7,613 bases of DNA from Flavobacteriales bacterium (GTDB lineage Bacteria; Bacteroidota; Bacteroidia; Flavobacteriales; PHOS-HE28): positions 1 to 7,613 of the forward strand of contig SSGN01000092.1 in NCBI GenBank assembly GCA_008016945.1, in the 5' to 3' direction. How positions within the stretch are numbered: position 1 is the stretch's first letter; each line of letters begins with the position of its first letter. Below, one piece after another: positions 1 through 5,793 of the stretch. The position numbers and the translations under genes were made by a program. The notes beneath the pieces are model-generated. The model did no database searches and was not told the DNA's origin. It worked only from the letters and a program-made list of their open reading frames with translations.

Positions 1-1509
1 CACTTGTCCGCCGCCCTCCGCGTAGAACGGCGTGCGGTCAAGCACGAGCTGGAACTGGTCGCCGCCTTTTCCGCTCACCTTGCGGTAGCGCAGGATGCGG
101 GCCTCGGTGCTGAGCTCGTCATAACCGATGAAGGCCGTCTCGCCCTTGCCCAGCTCCACCCAGTCGCCGGTGGTGACGGCCGTGGCGGCGCGTGAGCGCT
201 CCTTCTGCTTCTGCAGCTCGGCCTCGAAGCCCTTCATGTCCACGTCCATCTTCTGCTCGCGCGCCATGAGCTGCGTGAGGTCGATGGGGAAGCCGTAGGT
301 GTCGAAGAGCTCGAAGGCACGGTCGCCGGACAGGGTGCCCTTCGACTCCGCGAGGGCCTGTTCCAAGCGCTTGGTGCCTTGCTCCAGCGTGCGCAGGAAG
401 GCTTTCTCCTCTTCTTGCATCACGCTCTCGATCAGTTGCTGCTGCTTGCGCAGTTCGGGGAACTGGTCGCCCATCTCCTTCGCGAGCGTGGCCACCAGCG
501 TGTGCAGAAAGGGCTCGCTGAAGCCGAGGAAGCTGTAGCCGTAGCGCACGGCACGGCGCAGGATGCGGCGGATCACATAGCCCGCGCCGGTGTTGCTGGG
601 CAGCTGCCCGTCGGCGATGGCGAAGCTGATGGCGCGCAGGTGGTCGGCGATCACGCGCATGGCGATGTCGCTCTTCTCGTCCTTGCCGTACTCCTTGCCG
701 CAGCGCTTGGCGATGGCCTGGATCAGCGGCTGGAACACATCGGTGTCGTAGTTGCTGCGTTTGCCCTGCAGCACCATGCACAGGCGCTCGAAGCCCATGC
801 CGGTGTCCACGTGCTGCGCGGGCAGCGTCACGAGCGAGCCGTCGGCCTTGCGCTCGAACTGCATGAACACGTTGTTCCAGATCTCGATCACCTGGGGGTG
901 GTCGTTGTTCACCAGCTCGCGGCCGGGTTTCTGTGCCTTCTCTTCGGCAGTGCGCACGTCCACATGGATCTCGGTGCATGGTCCGCAGGGGCCGGTGTCG
1001 CCCATCTCCCAGAAGTTATCCTTGCGGCTGAAGGGCAGGATGCGCTCCTCCGGCATGAATTGCTTCCACAGGTCGCGTGTCTCCTCATCGGCGGGCAGTC
1101 CATCCTTCTCATCGCCACCGAAGTAGGTGACATAGATGTTGTCCTTGTCGATCCCGTACACGTCCGTGAGCAGCTCCCATGCCCACTGGACGGCCTCCTT
1201 CTTGAAGTAGTCGCCGAAGCTCCAGTTGCCGAGCATCTCGAACATGGTGTGGTGGTAGGTGTCGATGCCCACCTCCTCCAGGTCGTTGTGCTTGCCGGAA
1301 ACGCGCAGGCACTTCTGCGTGTCGGCGATGCGTTTGTGCTTGGCCTCGCGGTTGCCGAGGAAGAGGTCCTTGAACTGGTTCATGCCCGCGTTGGTGAACA
1401 TGAGCGTGGGATCGTCCTTGACCACCATGGGGGCACTGGGCACGATGGTATGGCCGTGCCTGGCGAAATGATCGAGGAACTTCTGGCGGATCTGCTGGCT
1501 GGTGAGCAT
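1..1509 (-). CDS. alaS: Alanine--tRNA ligase (AlaRS), N-terminal 503 residues, cut by window edge
   Basis: Class II aminoacyl-tRNA synthetase that activates alanine with ATP and loads it onto tRNA-Ala in the cytoplasm. Reading from the ATG at 1509 gives 503 uninterrupted codons ending exactly at base 1, so the gene is truncated by the window and not broken. The catalytic core is complete. Motif 2 is seen at [16 protein letters not shown] (from residue 66, with Arg69) and [17 protein letters not shown] (from 86). [11 protein letters not shown] lies at 170-180 and motif 3, DTGMGFERL, at 235-243 with the alanine-binding Asp235. A helical tRNA-recognition region follows. The last visible residues, [11 protein letters not shown] (493-503), open the editing domain. 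Bacterial AlaRS is usually about 870-880 residues, so the editing HxxxH/CxxxH sites and the C-Ala domain lie to the left. The start was chosen because [15 protein letters not shown] is the normal N-terminus. It diverges from the M23 peptidase gene. Identification is near certain. Confidence 0.98.
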   Translation of the reverse strand, partial: MLTSQQIRQKFLDHFARHGHTIVPSAPMVVKDDPTLMFTNAGMNQFKDLFLGNREAKHKRIADTQKCLRVSGKHNDLEEVGIDTYHHTMFEMLGNWSFGDYFKKEAVQWAWELLTDVYGIDKDNIYVTYFGGDEKDGLPADEETRDLWKQFMPEERILPFSRKDNFWEMGDTGPCGPCTEIHVDVRTAEEKAQKPGRELVNNDHPQVIEIWNNVFMQFERKADGSLVTLPAQHVDTGMGFERLCMVLQGKRSNYDTDVFQPLIQAIAKRCGKEYGKDEKSDIAMRVIADHLRAISFAIADGQLPSNTGAGYVIRRILRRAVRYGYSFLGFSEPFLHTLVATLAKEMGDQFPELRKQQQLIESVMQEEEKAFLRTLEQGTKRLEQALAESKGTLSGDRAFELFDTYGFPIDLTQLMAREQKMDVDMKGFEAELQKQKERSRAATAVTTGDWVELGKGETAFIGYDELSTEARILRYRKVSGKGGDQFQLVLDRTPFYAEGGGQV

Positions 1510-1538
1510 GATGGAAATGTGCTGGCTGCTTCGGGCGG

Positions 1539-1546
1539 CGAAAGTA
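1539..1546 (-). promoter_or_regulatory. Candidate -7 box for alaS (TACTTTCG)
   Basis: On the minus strand TACTTTCG fits the Bacteroidota -7 consensus TAnnTTTG with one mismatch, and 29 nt separate it from the alaS ATG. No clear -33 TTG element is visible upstream. The assignment rests on the motif and its position only. Confidence 0.35.
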
Positions 1547-1623
1547 CCGAAGGGGGATCGTCCACACCACGTGATGCCGCGGTGCACCCGTGGCCGGACC
1601 GGTCACACACCTTGCCCACCACC

Positions 1624-1669
1624 AGCACCGGGCGGGCCACCGATGCCTGCATGATGCGGTGCCGGTGCT
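1624..1669. repeat. 9-bp perfect inverted repeat in the alaS/M23 divergent spacer
   Basis: AGCACCGGC at 1624-1632 is the exact reverse complement of GCCGGTGCT at 1661-1669, with a 28-nt loop. It sits in the 199-bp divergent spacer, just upstream of the candidate M23 -7 box at 1681. It could be an operator or a leader hairpin, or chance in GC-rich DNA. No regulator can be named. Confidence 0.3.
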
Positions 1670-1680
1670 CCGTACCACCG

Positions 1681-1688
1681 TAACTTCG
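1681..1688 (+). promoter_or_regulatory. Candidate -7 box for the M23 peptidase gene (TAACTTCG)
   Basis: TAACTTCG is one mismatch from TAnnTTTG and lies 20 nt before the ATG at 1709, where a short-leader transcript would start. No Shine-Dalgarno sequence lies between it and the start. No convincing -33 element is seen. Confidence 0.35.
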
Positions 1689-1708
1689 CCGTTCTCGTTC
1701 GCCACGCC

Positions 1709-2680
1709 ATGTCCGAGCAGAAGTACCGCTTCAACCCGAAAACGCTCAACTTCGAGCGGATCCGGCTCACGACCTGGCAGAAGACCAAGCGTACCCTCCT
1801 GGCCCTTACTCCCGGGTTGCTGGTGGGCGTGCTGGGCATCTTCCTCGTGTACCAGTTCGTGGATTCGCCGAAGGAGGCGCAATTGCGGCGGGAGAACCAG
1901 CAACTCCTTCTCCAATACGAGCTGATGAACAAGCAATTCGGCGAGGTGGAGGGCGTTCTCAGCGACGTACGCCGACGCGATGACAACATCTACCGCGTGA
2001 TCTTCGAGGCCGATCCGCTGCCCGCCAGTATCCGCCAGGCCGGTGCCGGTGGCGTGGACCGCTACAAGGACTTGAACGATTTCGCCAGCAGCGAGGTGGT
2101 GATCTCCACCAAGAAGCGGCTGGATGCGCTCACCCGGCAGCTGGTGGTGCAGTCCAAGTCCCTGGACGAGGTGGCTTCGCTGGTGTTGCGCAAGAAGGAG
2201 ATGCTCGCCAGCATACCCGCGGTACAGCCGATCCCGAACGACGATCTCACCGCCACGGCCGGTGGCTATGGCATGCGGATCCATCCGATCCACAAGATCC
2301 CCAAGTTCCACGCCGGCATGGATTTCACCGCCAAGGTGGGCACCCCGATCCATGCCACGGGCGATGGCCGGGTGACCTTCGCGGATTACGCCACCAATGG
2401 TTATGGCATGCACGTGGTGGTGGACCATGGCTTCGACTACCACACCCTGTACGCTCACCTGAGCGAGTTGAAGGTGCGCAACGGACAGCGTGTGAAGCGC
2501 GGCGACGTGATCGGGCTGGTGGGCAACAGCGGCTTGAGCTCGGGACCACACCTGCACTACGAGGTACACAAAGGCGGCCAACCCGTGGATCCCGCGAACT
2601 ACTACTTCAACGACCTCAGCCCCGAGGAGTATGCGCGCATGCTGGAGATCTCGCGCAACGCCGGACAATCGCTGGACTGA
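1709..2680 (+). CDS. Membrane-anchored M23 (LytM-type) zinc metallopeptidase
   Basis: Predicted peptidoglycan endopeptidase of 323 residues. A cytoplasmic, basic N-terminus (MSEQKYRFNPKTLNFERI) precedes one transmembrane helix at about 30-50. A charged, probably coiled-coil linker covers roughly 55-165. The C-terminal M23 domain (about 185-298) carries the full active-site set: HxxxD as H201-AGM-D205, H250 in YAHLS, and HxH as H281-L-H283 within GPHLHYEVH. By family knowledge H201, D205 and H283 bind zinc, and H250 and H281 are catalytic. No key residue is missing, so activity is expected, unlike degenerate EnvC/NlpD-type LytM activators. The helix plus coiled coil suggests a periplasmic enzyme working in cell elongation or division. 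It diverges from alaS and is followed by a long gap and then the MerR gene. The ATG at 1709 begins the conserved N-terminus. The exact substrate bond cannot be read from sequence. Confidence 0.95.
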   Translation: MSEQKYRFNPKTLNFERIRLTTWQKTKRTLLALTPGLLVGVLGIFLVYQFVDSPKEAQLRRENQQLLLQYELMNKQFGEVEGVLSDVRRRDDNIYRVIFEADPLPASIRQAGAGGVDRYKDLNDFASSEVVISTKKRLDALTRQLVVQSKSLDEVASLVLRKKEMLASIPAVQPIPNDDLTATAGGYGMRIHPIHKIPKFHAGMDFTAKVGTPIHATGDGRVTFADYATNGYGMHVVVDHGFDYHTLYAHLSELKVRNGQRVKRGDVIGLVGNSGLSSGPHLHYEVHKGGQPVDPANYYFNDLSPEEYARMLEISRNAGQSLD

Positions 2681-2931
2681 TGGCCTGCAGGGCGTTCACC
2701 ACCGCGCCACCGACCATCACCCCGTACGTCCCGGCCTTCGCACCCACCATAGGCCACGGGGACTTCCGCGCCACCACCACGCGACCCGGGCCATCGGTCT
2801 TCCGCATACGCTTGTCGGCACATCCCCTGATCCGCTCAGCCCGTTGAGGATCACAGATGACCATGGGTCAACCGCGTGCCATGCACAGCCAATGGCCAAG
2901 TGTACCGTGCGAACGACCCATTCTTGTCGCC

Positions 2932-2968
2932 CGTGTGGATCCGTGGCCCTCATGCGGGGATCCGCACG
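2932..2968. repeat. 11-bp hairpin with GGATCC arms
   Basis: CGTGTGGATCC at 2932-2942 pairs with GGATCCGCACG at 2958-2968. Ten pairs are Watson-Crick and one is a T-G position that would be a U-G wobble in plus-strand RNA. The loop is 15 nt. No T-run follows, so it is not a typical rho-independent terminator. The words GGATCCGTG and GTGTGGATC recur in the spacer after folE (5715-5729), which suggests a dispersed repeat family. Confidence 0.5.
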
Positions 2969-3039
2969 TCCAACGGACATGCAAGAAGCGATCGTCCTTG
3001 CCATGTGACCAATGCCCCATCGCTTTCGAGCCGCGTTCA

Positions 3040-3047
3040 TACATTCG
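3040..3047 (+). promoter_or_regulatory. Candidate -7 box for the MerR gene (TACATTCG)
   Basis: TACATTCG matches TAnnTTTG with one mismatch and leaves 24 nt before the chosen ATG at 3072. It lies inside an in-frame upstream extension of the ORF, which supports the shorter start. Confidence 0.35.
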
Positions 3048-3071
3048 CATTCCCGACAACAACGGCGTAGT

Positions 3072-3422
3072 ATGCCCTGGAAAGAGAAGACGGTCGAGAA
3101 GCTCTACTGGTCCATCGGCGAGGTGGCCGAGAAACTTGGTGTGAACACTTCGCTGATCCGCTATTGGGAAAAGGAGTTCGGCTCCTTGAAACCGAAGCGC
3201 ACCGGCAAGGGGGACCGTCTGTACACGAAGAAGGACATCGAACAGCTCCAGCGCATCCAATACCTGGTGAAGGAGAAGGGCTTCACCCTGCAGGGAGCGC
3301 GCGAGCAGCTGCGCAAAGCCGACCACGTGGAAGTGAGCGCCACCCTGGATATCGGCGCATTGCGCGACCGCCTCTTGGACATCCGCTCCAAGCTGGTGGC
3401 GTTGCGCGAGGCGAAGGCCTGA
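3072..3422 (+). CDS. Small MerR-family DNA-binding regulator
   Basis: Protein of 116 residues consisting of a MerR winged helix-turn-helix and a short C-terminal helix. YWSIGEVAEKLGVNTSLIRY (12-31) is the helix-turn-helix, followed by WEKEF. The wing is KRTGKGDRLYTKKDIE (about 42-57), and KEKGFTLQGAREQL (67-80) is the usual MerR second region. Residues 94-113 look like a dimerisation coiled coil. There is no effector-binding domain and no cysteine, so metal or thiol sensing of the MerR/SoxR kind is excluded on the visible residues. Targets are unknown. An in-frame ATG at 3012 would add 20 residues, but they are unlike the family and the candidate promoter overlaps them, so 3072 is preferred. 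From memory, small MerR proteins of this kind often follow alaS and an M23 peptidase in flavobacteria, which argues for a conserved housekeeping role. It converges with hldD. Confidence 0.9.
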   Translation: MPWKEKTVEKLYWSIGEVAEKLGVNTSLIRYWEKEFGSLKPKRTGKGDRLYTKKDIEQLQRIQYLVKEKGFTLQGAREQLRKADHVEVSATLDIGALRDRLLDIRSKLVALREAKA

Positions 3423-3441
3423 CCGGTCAGCAGCGCTTGCC
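3410..3441. terminator. Palindrome spanning the convergent stop codons, possible two-way terminator
   Basis: CTGACCGGTCAG (3419-3430) is a perfect 12-bp palindrome centred on the 4-bp gap between the MerR stop (3420-3422) and the hldD stop (3427-3429 on the minus strand). The stem can extend imperfectly: GC 3417-3418 with GC 3433-3434, AAG 3414-3416 with CTT 3436-3438, and GGC 3410-3412 with GCC 3439-3441, with small bulges. There is no T-tract on either side, so a terminator role is only a suggestion. Part of the symmetry follows from two TGA codons facing each other. Confidence 0.3.
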
Positions 3442-4395
3442 GTTCATCAAGTACGCCTGCACGTATTCCGTCACTCCATCCTCCAGGGAGGTGAAGGGCC
3501 GTGCATAGCCGATGCGTTCCAGCTTGCGCATGTCCGCTTCGGTGTGGTACTGGTACTTATCACGGATGTCGGCCGGCGTGTCGACGAAGGTGATGGATTC
3601 CGGCTTGCCCATGGCGGCGAAGGTGGCACGGGCGAGATCCAGGAAGGTGCGGGCCCGGCCGCTGCCCAGGTTATAGAGGCCACTGTCCTTCCGGTGCTCC
3701 ATCAGGAACATGCACACCTGGCATAGGTCCTTCACATACACGAAATCGCGGAGTTGCTCCCCGTCCTTGTAGTCGGGCCGATGGCTGCGGAAGAGCTTCA
3801 TGCCACCACTGGCCTGGATCTGGTTGAAGGCATGGAACACCACACTGGCCATACGGCCCTTGTGGTACTCGTTGGGGCCGAACACGTTGAAGAACTTCAG
3901 GCCGGCCCAGAAGAACGGCTTCTTCTCCTGTTGCAACGCCCACTTATCGAACTCGTTCTTGCTCTCGCCATACGGGTTCAGCGGATGGAGCTTGTAGGGC
4001 AAGGTGTCGTCCGCATCGTTGTAGCCGTGTTCACCGCCACCATAGGTGGCTGCCGATGAGGCGTACACCAGCGGGATGCCGTACTTCACACACGCCTCCC
4101 ACATACGCTGACTGTAGCGCACGTTCAATTCATCGAACACCGCCTTATCGAACAGGGTGGTGTCCGTGCGGGCCCCCAGGTGGAAGATGAACTGCACCTG
4201 CTTCTCGTTCCGATCCAGCCAGGAGAAGAACTCGTCCCGCTCCACCCGTGCGGTGAGTTCCTTACCCTCGAGGTTCGCCGCCTTGTCGGCCCGCGAGTGA
4301 TCGTCCACGGCCACGATGTCCTGCCAGCCCGCACGAAGCAACTCGCCGATCAATGCACTGCCGATGAAACCTGCTGCGCCGGTAACGATGATCAT
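3427..4395 (-). CDS. hldD: ADP-L-glycero-D-manno-heptose 6-epimerase
   Basis: Short-chain dehydrogenase/reductase-type epimerase (also called rfaD). It converts ADP-D-glycero-beta-D-manno-heptose to the L,D form, the last step in making the heptose donor for the LPS inner core. It is 322 residues, against about 310 for the E. coli protein. The Rossmann motif TGAAGFIG is at 5-12. The catalytic SSAATYGG is at 113-120, and Y142 and K146 lie in NPYGESK. FFNVFGPNEYHKGRMASV (168-185) matches the HldD signature, with K179 at the position of the second catalytic lysine, and LRDFVYVKD starts at 215. FTSLEDGVTEYVQAY (301-315) is the typical C-terminus. The ATG at 4395 begins MIIVTGAAGF, identical in style to known HldD starts. 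The in-frame ORF extends upstream, but that part is not HldD-like and would overlap the promoter. It diverges from the PTPS gene and stands alone on its strand here. No other heptose genes are in the window. Confidence 0.95.
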   Translation of the reverse strand: MIIVTGAAGFIGSALIGELLRAGWQDIVAVDDHSRADKAANLEGKELTARVERDEFFSWLDRNEKQVQFIFHLGARTDTTLFDKAVFDELNVRYSQRMWEACVKYGIPLVYASSAATYGGGEHGYNDADDTLPYKLHPLNPYGESKNEFDKWALQQEKKPFFWAGLKFFNVFGPNEYHKGRMASVVFHAFNQIQASGGMKLFRSHRPDYKDGEQLRDFVYVKDLCQVCMFLMEHRKDSGLYNLGSGRARTFLDLARATFAAMGKPESITFVDTPADIRDKYQYHTEADMRKLERIGYARPFTSLEDGVTEYVQAYLMNGKRC

Positions 4396-4399
4396 GGCA

Positions 4400-4407
4400 C
4401 AAAGGTA
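4400..4407 (-). promoter_or_regulatory. Bacteroidota -7 box for hldD (TACCTTTG), near-leaderless
   Basis: Minus-strand TACCTTTG is an exact match to TAnnTTTG, and only four bases (TGCC) separate it from the hldD ATG. With normal promoter geometry, transcription would begin at or within a base or two of the start codon, giving a leaderless mRNA. This also rules out the longer upstream reading of the gene. No -33 TTG is obvious. Confidence 0.65.
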
Positions 4408-4533
4408 GAAGGCGGGCGCGGTCGCGAGGCCCTGGGATGTGCGGTGCATCCGGTGTACCGGTGGCGCTCGGGCCGGGCGACACAGGCCCATCGCTCGCAC
4501 ACCCCACCTCGCATGGCGACCTACCTCCACTCA

Positions 4534-4541
4534 TACCTTTG
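4534..4541 (+). promoter_or_regulatory. Bacteroidota -7 box for the PTPS-folE operon (TACCTTTG), near-leaderless
   Basis: TACCTTTG is an exact match to TAnnTTTG, followed by seven bases (CGCCGTC) and the ATG at 4549. The transcript would be leaderless or nearly so. It is the same octamer as the hldD box on the other side of the 153-bp divergent spacer. No clear -33 element is seen. Confidence 0.65.
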
Positions 4542-4548
4542 CGCCGTC

Positions 4549-4968
4549 ATGCCCATCGTACACATCACCCGCCGAGAGCGGTTCAGCGCGGCCCACAAGC
4601 TCAGTCGTCCGGACTGGAGCGCAGAAAAGAACATGGCCACTTTCGGGAAGTGCGCCAACCCCAACTGGCACGGCCACAATTATGAGCTGTGGGTGACGGT
4701 GAAGGGCGAACCGAGCCCGGAGACCGGCTTCGTGGTGGACCTGAGCGAGCTGGGTCGGCTGATCAACGAACACGTGATCCGCTACGTGGACCACAAGAAC
4801 ATCGACCTCGACGTGCCCTTCATGCAAGGCCGCTACAGCAGCACCGAGAACCTCGCCGTGGCGTTCTGGGAACAACTCGCGGGGCCCGTGGAAAAGCTGG
4901 GCTGCAAGCTGCACTGCATCCGTCTGAAAGAAACGGAGAACAACCACGTGGAATACCATGGCGAGTAG
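4549..4968 (+). CDS. 6-pyruvoyl-tetrahydropterin / 6-carboxytetrahydropterin synthase family (PTPS/QueD)
   Basis: Zinc enzyme of 139 residues in the T-fold PTPS/QueD family, acting on dihydroneopterin triphosphate, the FolE product. Zinc ligands are H16 (FSAAHKL), H41 and H43 (WHGHNYEL). The catalytic cysteine is C35 in [15 protein letters not shown]81-H82 (RYVDHKN) completes the catalytic triad, and E128 (KETENN) is the pterin anchor. The spacing C-x5-HGH and the ending [12 protein letters not shown] resemble animal PTPS (which ends ETDNNIVVYKGE, from memory) more than E. coli QueD, which has C-x3-HGH. The product could therefore be 6-pyruvoyl-tetrahydropterin (biopterin route) or 6-carboxytetrahydropterin (queuosine route). 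Sequence alone does not settle this, so no symbol is given. The start at 4549 follows a -7 box by seven bases. The gene overlaps folE by 11 bp, implying an operon with coupled translation. Confidence 0.93.
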   Translation: MPIVHITRRERFSAAHKLSRPDWSAEKNMATFGKCANPNWHGHNYELWVTVKGEPSPETGFVVDLSELGRLINEHVIRYVDHKNIDLDVPFMQGRYSSTENLAVAFWEQLAGPVEKLGCKLHCIRLKETENNHVEYHGE

Positions 4969-5644
4969 GAAGCCCACCAAGCGTACCAACGATGCGCCGA
5001 AAGGCCGGGGCAACGCCAAGGGAAGCGAACGCAACCCGCAGGGCGAAGGCTATGAGCGCATAGACCAGTACGACACCGCCCTGGTGCGACGGATCAGTGG
5101 CCACTATGGCGACATCCTGAAGGCCATCGGTGAGGACCCCGAGCGCGAAGGGCTGCTGAAGACCCCCGAGCGCGTGGCCAAGGCGCTGCAATACCTCACG
5201 CACGGCTACGACCTCGACCCGGCGGCCATCCTCAAGAGCGCGCTCTTCAAGGAGGATTACAGCCAGATGGTGGTGGTGAAGGACATCGAGGTGTACTCCA
5301 TGTGCGAACACCACATGCTGCCCTTCTTCGGCAAAGCGCACGTGGCCTACATCCCCAACGGTCGCATCACGGGACTGAGCAAGATCCCCCGCGTGGTGGA
5401 CGCCTTCGCCCGGCGGCTACAGGTGCAGGAACGCCTCACCAACGAGATCCGCGACTGCATCCACAGCACCCTGAAACCCCTCGGGGTGGCCGTGGTGATG
5501 GAGTGCGACCACCTGTGCATGCGCATGCGCGGCGTGCAGAAACAGAACAGCGTGACCACCACCAGCGCCTTCACCGGCATCTTCCTGAACGATCCGCGCA
5601 CGCGTGACGAGTTCATCAAGCTGATCAGCGCGCGGCTGCATTGA
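4958..5644 (+). CDS. folE: GTP cyclohydrolase I
   Basis: Converts GTP to 7,8-dihydroneopterin triphosphate, the entry step for folate, biopterin and queuosine. It is a cytoplasmic zinc homodecamer in the known family. The protein has 228 residues. Zinc ligands are C116 and H119 in [10 protein letters not shown] and C187 in [10 protein letters not shown]118 and H185 match the catalytic histidines (E. coli H112 and H179, offset by 6). [10 protein letters not shown] (155-164) is the GTP-binding signature, with Q157 and E158. The core starts near residue 35 ([12 protein letters not shown]). The first 30 residues are a lysine/arginine/glycine-rich, probably disordered tail. ATG 4958 is the only in-frame Met before residue 104, so the start is firm despite the lack of a ribosome binding site. 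It overlaps the PTPS gene by 11 bp in another frame, so translation is probably coupled. The FolE product is the substrate of its neighbour. Confidence 0.97.
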   Translation: MASRKPTKRTNDAPKGRGNAKGSERNPQGEGYERIDQYDTALVRRISGHYGDILKAIGEDPEREGLLKTPERVAKALQYLTHGYDLDPAAILKSALFKEDYSQMVVVKDIEVYSMCEHHMLPFFGKAHVAYIPNGRITGLSKIPRVVDAFARRLQVQERLTNEIRDCIHSTLKPLGVAVVMECDHLCMRMRGVQKQNSVTTTSAFTGIFLNDPRTRDEFIKLISARLH

Positions 5645-5650
5645 GGAGCA

Positions 5651-5758
5651 TGGAACGCAGATGACGCGGATCATGATGATGGGCGCGGATAACCGCACAG
5701 CGCTTCATGAATTCGGATCCGTGTGGATCAGCGCGCCGCCAGCGCTATCTGTGTTCCA
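5651..5758. repeat. 108-bp spacer element bounded by 12-bp inverted repeats
   Basis: TGGAACGCAGAT (5651-5662) and ATCTGTGTTCCA (5747-5758) are inverted repeats with a single G-T position that would wobble in RNA. The interior contains repeated CGCGGAT/GGATCCGTG words and AGCGCT at 5699-5704 and 5741-5746. It starts 7 bp after the folE stop and fills most of the 149-bp spacer before the BI-1 gene. There is no coding signal. It may be a dispersed palindromic repeat or a folded 3' untranslated region of the folE operon. Confidence 0.5.
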
Positions 5759-5793
5759 CACTTTTCCCGACCTTCGCACCAACGAACCTTTCC

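Larger units (their letters stand above)
2681..3071. other. 391-bp intergenic gap, no convincing gene
   Basis: Nothing here reads as a recognisable protein on either strand. The left half has a protein-like minus-strand reading (ATG at 2807 to a stop at 2616-2618), but it overlaps the 3' end of the M23 gene and resembles no family I know. The right half contains an 11-bp hairpin (2932-2968) and a candidate -7 box for the MerR gene (3040-3047). The spacer may hold degraded coding sequence, intergenic repeats or an unrecognised RNA. No tRNA, tmRNA or other known RNA signature was seen. Confidence 0.6.

Noticed and set aside
379..1683. Long plus-strand open frame over alaS
   Set aside because: It is antisense to alaS, whose minus-strand frame is unbroken and carries all catalytic motifs. 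The His/Val/Leu-rich product is typical of a GC-rich shadow.
1109..2668. Long minus-strand open frame running from inside the M23 gene through the spacer into alaS
   Set aside because: It is antisense to the complete M23 gene with all its active-site motifs, and then runs out of frame with true alaS. The product has no recognisable domain.
4396..4530. In-frame upstream extension of hldD
   Set aside because: HldD proteins begin at MIIVTG. The extension is Arg/Pro-rich and overlaps the -7 boxes.
4180..4548. In-frame upstream extension of the PTPS gene
   Set aside because: It is antisense to hldD and crosses the promoter. The family N-terminus starts near [17 protein letters not shown].
5707..5793. 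Upstream ATG for the BI-1 gene adding 29 residues
   Set aside because: The extra residues lie within the inverted-repeat spacer and look non-coding. MEQNQ at 5794 gives the usual family length.
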